Shown in pieces: positions 32,825 through 40,287 of a stretch of DNA of 40,287 nucleotides. Position numbers and translations under genes: made by a program. Source of the DNA: Candidatus Jordarchaeia archaeon (lineage in GTDB: Archaea; Asgardarchaeota; Jordiarchaeia; Jordiarchaeales; Jordiarchaeaceae); NCBI GenBank assembly GCA_029856435.1, contig JAHQXB010000100.1, forward strand, positions 1-40,287, given 5' to 3'. The notes below the pieces were generated by a model. It had not been told where the DNA came from. It saw only the letters and a list, made by a program, of their open reading frames with translations, and did no database searches. How positions within the stretch are numbered: the first letter of the stretch is position 1; each line of letters starts with the position of its first letter.

Positions 32825-33094
32825 CGTCAACCTTAAACAAATACTAAATACTGTAAATTCAAAGGTCAACTTCTAATGAAATCTATATGCAAGTTTTTAC
32901 TGAAAACCTAAAAGAGAGAGACCATACTTTAAATGAGTTTTATTATCCGTAACAAATATTAATTTAAACGTTGTAGGCTTTTTGTCTATTATTACAGTTA
33001 CTCGGCGGTCATTAAGCCAAGAACCAACAATTGAGTTAATAATAGGAAAATAATCCCAGATGGTTTCCATAAAAATCCAAGGAAGGAAAAAAAT

Positions 33095-33670
33095 ATGGTC
33101 AAAACGGCTTACTCAAAGCTGGAGGTAAAAATTCCGGATAACGTTCAAGTCGAAGTAAAAGGCATGGTTGTGGATGTAAGTGGGCCATTGGGTTCTCTAA
33201 GCAAAGATTTTTCACATGCCAAAAATATCAGAATTTCTAAAGCGAATAATAGCATTATTTTGGACACATACTACCCAGACAAGAAGAAATTGTCACTACT
33301 TGGCACATTAAAGAGCCACATAACAAATATGATAGAGGGGGTTACACGCAAATTTAGGTATGAAATGAAAATCGTATACGCCCACTTTCCAATATCCGTA
33401 GAGTACGACCCAGCTAAAAAGGTACTGCTCATAAAAAACTTTTTAGGTGAAAGAAGCGCCCGAAAAGCAGAGATCCCCTCAGGAGTAGATGTCCAAATTA
33501 AGGGAGACAATGTGATTCTAGAAAGCGTAGACAAAGAAAAAGTTGGTCAAGCTGCGGCTAGAATTCAAAAAGCTACCAAAATCAGGAAAAAGGACCCTAG
33601 GGTTTTCGGTGACGGTATCTACGTGTACAGAAAATATCTTGGCGACGAGCTTCTGTGGAAAATACTTTAA
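33095..33670 (+). CDS. rpl6: Ribosomal protein uL6 (L6), on the opposite strand to the rest of the operon
   Basis: L6 lies near the GTPase centre of the 50S subunit. The 191 residues contain both L6 repeats: KIPDNVQVEVKGMVVDVSGP, ITNMIEGVTRKFRYEMKIVY, and NFLGERSARKAEIPSGVDVQ. RVFGDGIYVYRKYLG is near the end. AAGGAAGG precedes the ATG. In other archaea rpl6 lies between rps8 and rpl32e in the same direction. Here it keeps that position but is inverted and separated by the coiled-coil gene and two intergenic gaps. Confidence 0.96.
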   Translation: MVKTAYSKLEVKIPDNVQVEVKGMVVDVSGPLGSLSKDFSHAKNIRISKANNSIILDTYYPDKKKLSLLGTLKSHITNMIEGVTRKFRYEMKIVYAHFPISVEYDPAKKVLLIKNFLGERSARKAEIPSGVDVQIKGDNVILESVDKEKVGQAAARIQKATKIRKKDPRVFGDGIYVYRKYLGDELLWKIL

Positions 33671-33886
33671 TTCAAAACGTTGTCACACTCTTCACTATCT
33701 CAATTACTACTAAAACAGCGGGGAAAACCGCCCTCCATGATATGAAGGGAAGAACAAGCTAAAGGGAGCATAAAAACAACTTAACCCTCTTCCATATTGA
33801 TTATTCACTATGAAAAGTTATCCTGTATAAATTTTTCTAGAAAAGGGTTCAAAAACCAAATGAACCTAAACTTCTAGCTTTTCTCT

Positions 33887-34279
33887 CTAATACACGTACG
33901 CTATTAGTCTACCGCCTGTTTTTTGAGCTTTTGCCTCGTGATGAGATATCACCCCATAGGGAGTTGAAACTATCAATACCCCGAAGTCTGGGGCGGGTAG
34001 ATACTGTTTCTCAACTTCTTCGAAGTTTTTGTTCTTAACAGGATACCGCGGTTTTATTACTCCACACTTGTTTATTCTTCCAAGCAATTGCACTCTAAAT
34101 TTACCTGCGCGCCCATCGTCTATGTATTCAAACTCTCCTATGTATCCATGCTTTTGCATCACTCTAAGGATATTCCCAATAAGTTTAGAAGCGATATTGA
34201 TAATTACTTCTCTCTTACCCACATTCTCACTGTTATTTATACTGCAGAGGGCGTCAGCAAGTGGATCATTCCTAGCCAA
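33887..34279 (-). CDS. rps8: Ribosomal protein uS8 (S8)
   Basis: S8 is a primary binder of the 16S central domain. I start at TTG 34279 ([18 protein letters not shown], 130 aa), with GAGGTG 6 nt upstream; the family starts M-x-x-x-DPLA. A GTG three codons earlier overlaps the ribosome binding site. The C terminus has [20 protein letters not shown], the archaeal S8 signature. It is convergent with the inverted rpl6. Confidence 0.95.
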   Translation of the reverse strand: MARNDPLADALCSINNSENVGKREVIINIASKLIGNILRVMQKHGYIGEFEYIDDGRAGKFRVQLLGRINKCGVIKPRYPVKNKNFEEVEKQYLPAPDFGVLIVSTPYGVISHHEAKAQKTGGRLIAYVY

Positions 34280-34296
34280 GATTTCCACCTCAATAT

Positions 34297-34443
34297 TTAA
34301 TTATATTTCTTGAAACCAATTTTCGCCGCCTTCTCTCTGAAACATCTTCTGCAGATGTACAAGTTATAGCGTCTTATCACGGCCCTATGGGTACCACAAA
34401 CCTTACAACTTCGGCTACCTTTACCAAATTTTTTCTTTGACAT
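34297..34443 (-). CDS. rps14: Ribosomal protein uS14, zinc-binding type (S14)
   Basis: This 48-residue gene is too short for most ORF lists. It reads [17 protein letters not shown] and continues with the [20 protein letters not shown] segment. The two CxxC pairs (CKVC and CRRC) form the zinc site of short archaeal S14. It lies between rpl5 (10 nt upstream) and rps8 (17 nt downstream), the conserved spc position. Confidence 0.96.
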   Translation of the reverse strand: MSKKKFGKGSRSCKVCGTHRAVIRRYNLYICRRCFREKAAKIGFKKYN

Positions 34444-34453
34444 ATCGCGATTG

Positions 34454-35023
34454 TCACTCCTCTACTTCTTTTTTAAATGACACACCAAACTCCTCTTCCA
34501 TAAAAACTATTGTTTCTTCTTTCGTAATTTGATGCGAACGGGGTATACTTTTACGCGCCTTTCTTCTCCTCCTAATTCTATACCCCGGGCGCTCCATTGT
34601 GACACAGACATCCATACCAAAAATACCTAGTTGAGGATCATAACGAACCCCTGGAATCTCTATGTGTTCCCGAATTCCAAACGAGAAGTTCCCATGCTCA
34701 TCTATTGAATCGGGGTTGAGGCGCATTTCAACGACCTCTAAAGCTCTTCTTAAAAAGTCATGAGCTTTTTCTCCTCTAAGAGTCACTTTACAAGATATGG
34801 GTTCCCCCTTCCTTATCCCCCAGTCACGAATAGTCCTCTTAGAAATACCTTGAACCGGTTTCTGCCCAGTTAAGCTTTCCAATACATTCATGGCCTTCAC
34901 TAGTTTTTCCCCGCTTGCACCGACACCGAAATTGACCACTACCTTCTCGATTCGGGGTCTTCTCATAGGGTTTTCATTCCAATAATTTAGATAGTATTCT
35001 TTATCTATTGACTCGCTACTCAA
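34454..35023 (-). CDS. rpl5: Ribosomal protein uL5 (L5)
   Basis: L5 binds 5S rRNA and contacts the 30S head. I start at TTG 35023 ([20 protein letters not shown], 189 aa), about 9 nt after GGAG at the end of rps4e. Ten more codons upstream are open but overlap rps4e. [40 protein letters not shown] and [20 protein letters not shown] are family motifs. The order S4e-L5-S14 is normal. Confidence 0.94.
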   Translation of the reverse strand: MSSESIDKEYYLNYWNENPMRRPRIEKVVVNFGVGASGEKLVKAMNVLESLTGQKPVQGISKRTIRDWGIRKGEPISCKVTLRGEKAHDFLRRALEVVEMRLNPDSIDEHGNFSFGIREHIEIPGVRYDPQLGIFGMDVCVTMERPGYRIRRRRKARKSIPRSHQITKEETIVFMEEEFGVSFKKEVEE

Positions 35024-35027
35024 AGAA

Positions 35028-35798
35028 TCAACTCTCCAATACCTTTTCCTCAAGTTGGATTTCGGGTTCGTTTTGTCCTATGGGAAAGACGTACTCCAAA
35101 GCAGTTTCGAAAATGGTACCGTCAGGAGCTTCAAGTGAAACCACACTTGCGTGAGGCCCGAAACGCGGTATAATTTCCCTAATTTTACCATAAAGCCCCA
35201 TATTCTTGCCATCGATGACTATAGCCAAGTTATTCTCCTTAAAAGGAATATGCCCCAATATTTCTTGATTAGGGATAGATATTTTCAAAGTATCTTTAGT
35301 ATTATAGGGAACAATTTCCTTTGGGGAAATTTTAGGGTCTTCGATTCGGAATAAGATGTTTCTTCCATCATGTAAGGTTATTTGAAGATGGCCCCCCTTT
35401 ACTGACACTTTATTTTTTATTTGGCACAGTTTATAGGAGGCTTCCTCTTTTTTAATGGGTATGGGTTTCAACCCTTTTCTGGGTATGGGTAGTATACGAT
35501 AAAACTGGTTTACCTTTGAAATTTCAACGACATCCATTAAGCCCACGGGAAACTTGTAGTCGGTTCTGACCACTCCATCGACTTTAACGTTTCCCTCCGA
35601 GAGAATATGTTTCGTTTCACGGGTGGTGTAGCTATATTTCAGAATATCGCGGATGAGTAATAGAAGCGGTAAACTCTCCTCGGTGCCATGTGGGCCAGGC
35701 CTAGGTTTAACAGTCCACTTATATTCCTTTCTGGGAATCGGCCAAATTTTTGGCGCAGATATTCTTTTAATCTGTTTTCTTTCTCCCATTTTACCCAA
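35028..35798 (-). CDS. rps4e: Ribosomal protein eS4 (S4e)
   Basis: eS4 is the archaeal/eukaryotic 30S protein with an S4-like RNA-binding domain and KOW end. I start at TTG 35798 (MGKMGERKQIKRISAPKIWP, 256 aa), with GGAGGT 8 nt upstream overlapping the rpl24 stop; ATG 35789 is a second choice. The core has PRKEYKWTVKPRPGPHGTEE, EGNVKVDGVVRTDYKFPVGL and a C-terminal VFPIGQNEPEIQL. Confidence 0.95.
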   Translation of the reverse strand: MGKMGERKQIKRISAPKIWPIPRKEYKWTVKPRPGPHGTEESLPLLLLIRDILKYSYTTRETKHILSEGNVKVDGVVRTDYKFPVGLMDVVEISKVNQFYRILPIPRKGLKPIPIKKEEASYKLCQIKNKVSVKGGHLQITLHDGRNILFRIEDPKISPKEIVPYNTKDTLKISIPNQEILGHIPFKENNLAIVIDGKNMGLYGKIREIIPRFGPHASVVSLEAPDGTIFETALEYVFPIGQNEPEIQLEEKVLES

Positions 35799-35799
35799 G

Positions 35800-36174
35800 C
35801 TAATCGACCTCCGTAGCTCCTGTTTTTCTCTTAATAATCTCTTTTCGCCTCTTGTCGTCGAGTTTAAGTTTGCCAATCATTACATTAGAAGGATGTATGG
35901 GATAAAATACTGTGGTACCATCAGCCTTTTCTATAGTGGCATTTTCCACATGTAAAACGTAGTTTTTGGTGTCCACTTTTTCCACTTTGCCTTCCAAACC
36001 AGAGAACGAACCAGTTATAACCACAACTTCATCTCCTTTACGAATAGGCATAGATCTTATCCCGTATTTAGCTTTCAAATCCGGCGTTAAGGCTGCACTG
36101 ATCATTTTTCTTCTTCGATGTAACGGCGCTGTATACATTCTTTTTCTTTGATTTCTGGGTTTTGTCGATTTCAT
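35800..36174 (-). CDS. rpl24: Ribosomal protein uL24 (L24)
   Basis: L24 initiates 50S assembly near the exit tunnel. The 124-residue archaeal form has RKMISAALTPDLKAKYGIRS, the KOW motif KGDEVVVITGSFSGLEGKVE, and IHPSNVMIGKLKLDDKRRKE. It starts 18 nt after rpl14 and ends just before rps4e. Confidence 0.96.
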   Translation of the reverse strand: MKSTKPRNQRKRMYTAPLHRRRKMISAALTPDLKAKYGIRSMPIRKGDEVVVITGSFSGLEGKVEKVDTKNYVLHVENATIEKADGTTVFYPIHPSNVMIGKLKLDDKRRKEIIKRKTGATEVD

Positions 36175-36192
36175 AGTCCTACTTCCTAAAAC

Positions 36193-36618
36193 TTAAATAA
36201 TGGTTGTTGCAACGCTAGCCAATCGTGACCAACGTTCAGCAGCTTCTTTTGCAATCGGTCCTCTAATTTCTGTTCCCTTAGGCTGCCCCTCTGGATTAGT
36301 TATCACAGCTGCATTATCTTCGAATTGAATCCAGTAACCGTTAGGTCTACGGAAAGGTTTCTTCTGCCTCACAATTATTGCCCTTAGCACCTGCCTTCGC
36401 ATTTCGGGAGTTCCAGACTTGACCGAAACCACTGCCATGTCTCCAACTGTTGCAGAAGCCAGTCTATTAAGACGCCCCTTATACCCAATTACCGAAACTA
36501 TCTCCACTATTTTTGCACCAGAGTTGTCAGTACATGCTATCTTTGCACCCACATTTAGTCCTCTGGACATTTTTGGGATGAATAATGCACCTACTTTCCC
36601 GCGACCTCTTTTAGGCAT
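36193..36618 (-). CDS. rpl14: Ribosomal protein uL14 (L14)
   Basis: L14 bridges to the 30S subunit. The 141 residues have [40 protein letters not shown] and [20 protein letters not shown]. It ends [19 protein letters not shown], the archaeal signature. Its ATG follows the rps17 stop without a gap. Confidence 0.97.
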   Translation of the reverse strand: MPKRGRGKVGALFIPKMSRGLNVGAKIACTDNSGAKIVEIVSVIGYKGRLNRLASATVGDMAVVSVKSGTPEMRRQVLRAIIVRQKKPFRRPNGYWIQFEDNAAVITNPEGQPKGTEIRGPIAKEAAERWSRLASVATTII

Positions 36619-36948
36619 TTATTTTCCCTTCTTTTTTTCTATAATTACAAACGATACGGTTTTACTTAATCGACGACACTCCATAATTTTAACCAAATCC
36701 CCGACCTGAGCATCGATACAGGGAGGATTATGAGCAGGAGTTAACGAGTGTCTACGTTCATATCTCTTATACTTTTTAACATACCAAAGATAATCACGTC
36801 TAACTATTGCTGTATTTTCCATCTTATTGCTTGTGACTACGCCCTCAAATATCCTTCCACGGACTGGCAAGTTCCCGTGGAATGGACAGAGTTTATCCTC
36901 ACATTTAGTTTTGGGGGCGGCAACTTCGACTCCAATATTTCTAGTCAT
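36619..36948 (-). CDS. rps17: Ribosomal protein uS17 (S17)
   Basis: S17 binds the 5' domain of 16S rRNA. The 109-residue archaeal form has CEDKLCPFHGNLPVRGRIFE, RRDYLWYVKKYKRYERRHS and PPCIDAQVGDLVKIMECRRL. The extra N terminus with two cysteines is typical of archaea. It follows rnp1 after 103 nt. Confidence 0.96.
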   Translation of the reverse strand: MTRNIGVEVAAPKTKCEDKLCPFHGNLPVRGRIFEGVVTSNKMENTAIVRRDYLWYVKKYKRYERRHSLTPAHNPPCIDAQVGDLVKIMECRRLSKTVSFVIIEKKKGK

Positions 36949-37051
36949 TATTGTTCCTCTCTATTCGGAATTCTCTTCTTTTTTGTAGCATTATTAAATA
37001 ACATAATAGTTTAACATTTGTTTCTTTTACAGGTGAACAAAATTTTCAAGG

Positions 37052-37393
37052 CTATTTAAAAGATTTGCGTATTTTTTTAATTTTATAAACATTTTTAATG
37101 CGATCTTCAGGTCGTCCGACGATTTCTTTGCCTTCAACTTCTATTTTAACACCGTTGGGGGATGTGAATTCAAATGTAGACACATTTTTCGGAATTTTTT
37201 TTATTCCATTACCTTCAATTATAATCATATTCTTTGTTTCATCTATTACCGTTCCGCTTATTAGATAACCTTTATGTGTACTTTTAGTGACTTTGACGGG
37301 CAACCCTATTAATTCATGACATATTATGTTTTCCTTAGTTATTTTCATTCTATTTCTAGTAAGTTTCATATTTTTTTGTTTAACGTGTTGCAT
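37052..37393 (-). CDS. rnp1: Ribonuclease P protein component 1 (Rpp29/Rnp1)
   Basis: Rpp29 is a protein subunit of archaeal RNase P, which matures the 5' end of tRNAs. The 113 residues have HELIGLPVKVTKSTHKGYLI, GTVIDETKNMIIIEGNGIKK and KNVSTFEFTSPNGVKIEVEG, the Sm-like barrel of Rpp29. A later ATG (MKLTRNRMK) is possible. SUI1, which often accompanies it, is not here. Its place between rpl29 and rps17 is the archaeal norm. Confidence 0.95.
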   Translation of the reverse strand: MQHVKQKNMKLTRNRMKITKENIICHELIGLPVKVTKSTHKGYLISGTVIDETKNMIIIEGNGIKKIPKNVSTFEFTSPNGVKIEVEGKEIVGRPEDRIKNVYKIKKIRKSFK

Positions 37394-37405
37394 TTATAAC
37401 AGTAG

Positions 37406-37624
37406 CTATTCTTCTGTTTTAGAACCTTTTTTACGCTCATTAATGACAGTAAGAATTCTTGCTATTGTTTTTCTAATTTCTTTAATTCTGCCGGGATTTT
37501 CAATAGCCCCACCTGAGGCTTGTAAAGCCCTCTGTTCTAATAGCTCTGATCTATACTCTTCCAATTTTTTTTCCATCTCTTCCATATTCCATTTTCTTAT
37601 ATCCTTTATTCTAACTATAGGCAT
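37406..37624 (-). CDS. rpl29: Ribosomal protein uL29 (L29)
   Basis: L29 lies at the tunnel exit and helps bind SRP. The 72-residue helical hairpin reads RIKDIRKWNMEEMEKKLEEY, then RSELLEQRALQASGGAIENP and GRIKEIRKTIARILTVINER. ATG has GGGAGAAGG upstream. It lies 32 nt after rps3. Confidence 0.96.
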   Translation of the reverse strand: MPIVRIKDIRKWNMEEMEKKLEEYRSELLEQRALQASGGAIENPGRIKEIRKTIARILTVINERKKGSKTEE

Positions 37625-37656
37625 AGCCTTCTCCCAACTTTCATTTTAGGTAGTCT

Positions 37657-38310
37657 TTAAGCCTCCTCTTTCTCCCCCTCTTCCTTTTCCTCTTTTAGAC
37701 TGATATCTTGGGACTTTGGCTCCAAGATTTCTATGTCGTCAGGGAGATGCGCATTAGGAAGCATTATTTTAACATGCACCCCGGTTATTCCCGGCTTACT
37801 CAGAGAGTGAACCACGGCGTCATCGACGAATCGAACTGCAGGCTCTCCTGTTTTTGAAACAAACCCGTCTCTGAACTTTTGATATTTTGCACGTTGGCTT
37901 GTGAGTTTTCCACTAATCTTTATTTCGACGCCCTTTGCACCAGCCGCCATAACTCTCCTCATAATAGAATACGCAGCCCTTCTAAAGTGAATCCCTCTCT
38001 CAAGTGCAGATGCTAAACGCGACGCCATCACACGGGCACTAAGCTCTGGAGTTTCAATCTCGTTGACTTCAATCTGGGGATTCTCCAGTCCAAATCTAGT
38101 TTCCAAAGCTTCAGTAAGATCCCTCACAGTGCGCCCTCTTTTTCCAATAACTAAACCTGGACGCGCTGCATAAATTATTACTCTAGTTCCAAGTGCGGTT
38201 TTTTGGATATCAACCTTTTCGTACCCTGCCTTCTTGAGCTCCTCAGCTAAGTAATCATCTATTTCGGCCCTTCTTACTCCCTTTTCAATAAATTGATCCT
38301 TTGCTGGCAT
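37657..38310 (-). CDS. rps3: Ribosomal protein uS3 (S3)
   Basis: S3 forms the mRNA entry site. The 217-residue archaeal form carries a KH domain (VIIYAARPGLVIGKRGRTVR), then RGIHFRRAAYSIMRRVMAAG, and a C-terminal GVHVKIMLPNAHLPDDIEIL with an acidic tail (KEEGEKEEA). It is 21 nt after rpl22. Confidence 0.97.
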   Translation of the reverse strand: MPAKDQFIEKGVRRAEIDDYLAEELKKAGYEKVDIQKTALGTRVIIYAARPGLVIGKRGRTVRDLTEALETRFGLENPQIEVNEIETPELSARVMASRLASALERGIHFRRAAYSIMRRVMAAGAKGVEIKISGKLTSQRAKYQKFRDGFVSKTGEPAVRFVDDAVVHSLSKPGITGVHVKIMLPNAHLPDDIEILEPKSQDISLKEEKEEGEKEEA

Positions 38311-38331
38311 TTGTACACTCCTTCCGTTTCT

Positions 38332-38808
38332 TTACTCCACAGATATCCTTTCTTCTTCGACAACAATTTCCACGTGGGTTAAATTTCTATATTTTGCTGA
38401 GGATCTTCCAAAAGCACGCGGCATAGCCCGCTTGATTATGCGTCCACGTTGGGCTGCTGCATGAATGATGCGTAAACTATCAGCATCCATACCTTTGTAT
38501 GTGGCGGTAGCCTCAACATTATCAAGAACTTTTAATATGGCGCGGGCCGCCTTTACTGGGTAGCCACCACTATGCCATTTATGAAGACCCTTATGGTGCG
38601 CCCTAAGTTTATTATGCCTCTTATATGGAACCATCTGCCTCATGTCTATGACGGCTTCCAGAAACTCCTTGGCTTCATATAGCATCTTTCCTTTTATACT
38701 ATGACAAATCTCACGAGCATGTTTTGGTGAAATTCGAAGATCGCGCCCACTACCCTTAGCAGTACGCGCAGGATCTAATCCGAACACTGAATATCCAAAG
38801 TTGGGCAT
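38332..38808 (-). CDS. rpl22: Ribosomal protein uL22 (L22)
   Basis: L22 lines the exit tunnel. From ATG 38808 it reads MPNFGYSVFGLDPARTAKGS (158 aa); a GTG two codons earlier also exists. RISPKHAREICHSIKGKMLY, VLDNVEATATYKGMDADSLR and AQRGRIIKRAMPRAFGRSSA are family motifs. It is the first gene of this unit: rps19, rpl2, rpl23, rpl4 and rpl3, which usually precede it, are not in the window. Confidence 0.96.
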   Translation of the reverse strand: MPNFGYSVFGLDPARTAKGSGRDLRISPKHAREICHSIKGKMLYEAKEFLEAVIDMRQMVPYKRHNKLRAHHKGLHKWHSGGYPVKAARAILKVLDNVEATATYKGMDADSLRIIHAAAQRGRIIKRAMPRAFGRSSAKYRNLTHVEIVVEEERISVE

Positions 38809-38862
38809 CTGCACACGTCCTATAAACTTTATTTTATGTGAGTTATTACCAAATTAAGATAC

Positions 38863-38872
38863 GTATAAAAAC
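38863..38872 (-). promoter_or_regulatory. Probable TATA box for the rpl22-rps8 operon
   Basis: The minus strand reads GTTTTTATAC with AAAT just upstream as a possible BRE. Initiation near 38840 would give a leader of about 30 nt to the rpl22 ATG. It would drive ten genes from rpl22 to rps8. Confidence 0.5.
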
Positions 38873-38951
38873 ATTTTGCTCTTTAACAGTTAGATACGTT
38901 ACAAAATTCGGATTTTAAAAGTTAACCCCAATTCCCTCACCCATGTTTCCC

Positions 38952-38971
38952 ATGAAAAAAGCTTTTTTCAT
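38952..38971. repeat. Hairpin repeat unit A
   Basis: ATGAAAAAAGCTTTTTTCAT is a perfect 20-bp palindrome. It is followed by CTTTATCTGAACC and then TGTAAGCATATG, a tail shared with unit C. Confidence 0.65.
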
Positions 38972-39007
38972 ACTTTATCTGAACCATGTAAGCATATGAA
39001 CCTTCCT

Positions 39008-39024
39008 ATGAAAAACATTTTCAT
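39008..39024. repeat. Hairpin repeat unit B
   Basis: ATGAAAA and TTTTCAT flank ACA, 56 bp after the start of unit A. The downstream tail is degenerate. Confidence 0.55.
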
Positions 39025-39367
39025 AATTATTAATATGCTTCAGTTAATACAAGCTTTTTTATGCATAAAACTTACTTTTCAGAACTCAATTTAGCAATTA
39101 TTACTAAATCCAATAGCATTATTACTAAATCTAAAAAAACTTTCTAGAATTAATAGTATAACGGGGGGACCTCTCCAACTAGAGGATTCATTTTACAAAT
39201 GATTATTCCCTACACTCTATTTTTTTCTCCTCTTTTTCCCCAAAAAAGCTTCTTAGAAGACCCTTATCAGAAGAAAACGTTAACCCGTAGTTCGGGTGCC
39301 AGCTAGTTGAAATAAACTGATGAAACAGAAACACACCAAAGACTTTTTTATACATAATCCAAATTAA

Positions 39368-39374
39368 TTTATAG
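39368..39374 (+). promoter_or_regulatory. Probable TATA box for the Sm-like gene
   Basis: TTTATAG lies about 60 nt before the TTG start at 39434, so the message would start near 39398 with a short leader holding GGAGG. Recognised by composition and spacing. Confidence 0.45.
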
Positions 39375-39433
39375 TCTAATATGTATTAACTCTTAACTTA
39401 ACACGTCAAAAATAGTTATGGAGGATGTATAAT

Positions 39434-39865
39434 TTGAGCAGCATTGCAATAGGTGAATTTTTCAAGGAGCTCTCAGCTCTTCTTGGATCACGTATTGAAG
39501 TTAACACAGATATCGGAAAATCTTACAGCGGCATACTTAAAGGGTTTGATAGAAACACGCTAAGCATAGTCCTAGCGGAAGCTAAAGATAACCAAGGAAA
39601 CTTCTATCATCGTATATTCATACGGGGCGAGAAAATAAACGAAATAGTAAAAGCCGAGGAGCCGTTTGACATAAAGGGGCTCTACCTCGAGCTACAAAAA
39701 ATTTTCCCCCCAGGCGAAGTAGAATTTTTCGAAGATAGCCGGATAATACTTGTTCTAAAGAAGGTAAGAGTAACCGAAGACGGAGTCGAAGGAGAAGGAC
39801 CATTAGCCGATAGGATAAGACAAGTATACGACAAATACATTTTAGAGCAAAAAACAGAGAAATAA
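39434..39865 (+). CDS. Sm-like archaeal protein with a C-terminal extension domain (Lsm/SmAP3-like)
   Basis: Residues about 8-75 form an Sm fold: FFKELSALLGSRIEVNTDIG (Sm1 start), SYSGILKGFDRNTLSIVLAE, and FIRGEKINEIVKAE matching Sm2. The remaining 70 residues (LYLELQKIFPPGEVEFFEDS and RIILVLKKVRVTEDGVEGEG) make an extra alpha/beta domain as in the two-domain archaeal SmAP3 type. I start at TTG 39434 (143 aa), because GGAGG lies 9 nt upstream; ATG 39425 would abut that site. It probably forms a ring that binds RNA; the target is unknown. Hairpin repeats flank it on both sides. Confidence 0.9.
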   Translation: MSSIAIGEFFKELSALLGSRIEVNTDIGKSYSGILKGFDRNTLSIVLAEAKDNQGNFYHRIFIRGEKINEIVKAEEPFDIKGLYLELQKIFPPGEVEFFEDSRIILVLKKVRVTEDGVEGEGPLADRIRQVYDKYILEQKTEK

Positions 39866-39977
39866 CCCAACCACTTTTTCATTCTTACAATAAGGATTTA
39901 TCCCCAAGGCGGGTACAGCTTACACTATCCACACTCAATTTCACCATGGAAAGGTATGAACAAATGTGTGTATTGCT

Positions 39978-40000
39978 ATGAAAAATCTTTAGGTTTTCAT
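39978..40000. repeat. Hairpin repeat unit C
   Basis: ATGAAAA (39978-39984) and TTTTCAT (39994-40000) flank 9 nt. The tail CTTTATCTAAAAA and TGTAAGCTTATG that follows matches the tail of unit A. Confidence 0.65.
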
Positions 40001-40037
40001 CCTTTATCTAAAAAGTGTAAGCTTATGTACGTTTACC

Positions 40038-40061
40038 ATGAAAAAAACTTTAGATTTTCAT
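40038..40061. repeat. Hairpin repeat unit D
   Basis: ATGAAAA and TTTTCAT flank about 10 nt, 60 bp after unit C. The loop CTTTAG is shared with unit C, and a similar CTTTTGTCTAAA tail follows. Confidence 0.6.
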
Positions 40062-40287
40062 CTTTTGTCTAAAGCGCTTTATCGTATGAGCCTTTAGCTT
40101 ATGAGAGGCAATCTTGGGGGAGTATTTCTCCTTTTTTCGAAAAGCTCTATTTGGGCCCTTTTCCCCAAGCTGCGGGTGTGCGTCGAAAAAGTTAAAAATG
40201 GTCTCTTTCTGGCGTTGGAACCGCGTTATTCCTTCTTTGATCACTAGAGCTAAATACACCCATATGTTTAGGTAGCACTCCCTTCTG

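Larger units (their letters stand above)
38873..39424. other. Long intergenic region with hairpins, no gene seen
   Basis: Between rpl22 and the Sm-like gene there are about 600 nt without a coding frame. The left part holds two units of a hairpin repeat (listed). On the + strand three further small hairpins follow: CCTCT/AGAGG (about 39171-39186), TTCT/AAGA (about 39250-39260) and ACCCG/CGGGT (about 39284-39298). They could belong to a small RNA of some 150 nt, but no family is recognised. Confidence 0.4.
39866..40287. other. Intergenic region downstream of the Sm-like gene, window end
   Basis: No convincing gene is seen. A 69-codon minus-strand frame from GTG 40259 overlaps the repeat units, has no recognisable family and lacks a good ribosome binding site. 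The region holds repeat units C and D. Confidence 0.5.

Noticed and set aside
38952..40061. A CRISPR array formed by the hairpin repeats
   Set aside because: Only two units occur in each pair, their arms vary, and the tails between units are themselves related rather than unique spacers.
40050..40259. A 69-codon minus-strand gene at the window end
   Set aside because: It overlaps hairpin repeat unit D, starts at GTG with no good ribosome binding site, and its sequence resembles no family I know.

Overview
The window is a stretch of an archaeal chromosome, about 40% G+C by eye, almost filled with informational genes: 24 small- and large-subunit ribosomal proteins or more, RNA polymerase subunits A', A'', D and N, NusA, SecY, Cbf5, L7Ae, Rpp29 and an Sm-like protein. 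Many start codons are TTG or GTG placed 6-9 nt after a GGAGG/GGTGAT-type ribosome binding site, and TATA boxes precede several operons. The split RpoA, the gene orders (S13-S4-S11-RpoD-L18e-L13-S9-RpoN; S2-MvK-IPK-IDI; L14e-Cmk-L34e-EMC3-like-AdkA-SecY) and the abundance of bulge-helix-bulge (BHB) introns suggest a TACK-group archaeon, possibly Bathyarchaeia-like. That placement is inference.

Layout. 1-1.2 kb: rps12-rps7 (+). 1.5-6.2 kb: rpoA1-rpoA2-rpl30e-nusA (-), convergent with them. 6.5-11.6 kb: glmS, then the tRNA-dependent amidotransferase pair gatE-gatD (-). 11.8-13.4 kb: elp3 (+). 13.5-16.7 kb: rpl7ae and mevalonate/isoprenoid genes idi, ipk, mvk (-). 16.8-21.5 kb: rps13-rps4-rps11-rpoD-rpl18e-rpl13-rps9-rpoN-rps2 (-). 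21.7-21.9 kb: a heavily interrupted tRNA-Ser(GGA) (+). 22-31.9 kb: cbf5 to rpl32e (-), i.e. the distal spc operon with an hsp20 gene inserted. 32.2-33.7 kb: an unknown coiled-coil gene and rpl6, both flipped to the + strand. 33.9-38.8 kb: rpl22 to rps8 (-). 39.4-39.9 kb: an Sm-like protein gene (+), flanked on both sides by a family of about 60-bp hairpin repeats.

The most striking feature is RNA splicing by the tRNA-type BHB pathway, in mRNAs as well as in a tRNA. cbf5 is interrupted by a 31-nt intron that splits the codon of the catalytic aspartate. gatE is interrupted by a 30-nt intron carrying two in-frame stops. Both have BHB-type folds, and predicted cleavage after the second bulge nucleotide restores the conserved protein exactly. 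The tRNA-Ser has three introns with BHB-type folds (25, 12 and 28 nt; after positions 29, 37 and 59) plus a 19-nt D-arm insertion for which I find no BHB. Its 37/38 intron can form a proper BHB only after the 29/30 intron is gone, so splicing should be ordered. cbf5 introns are known from Crenarchaeota; I know of no gatE precedent.

Other points of interest are a two-cluster ferredoxin domain in RpoD, L32e fused to a C-terminal helix-hairpin-helix-like domain, a SecY about 100 residues longer than usual with the extra sequence in two outer loops, a type I (Nudix) IPP isomerase beside isopentenyl phosphate kinase, and local inversions of rps12-rps7 and rpl6.
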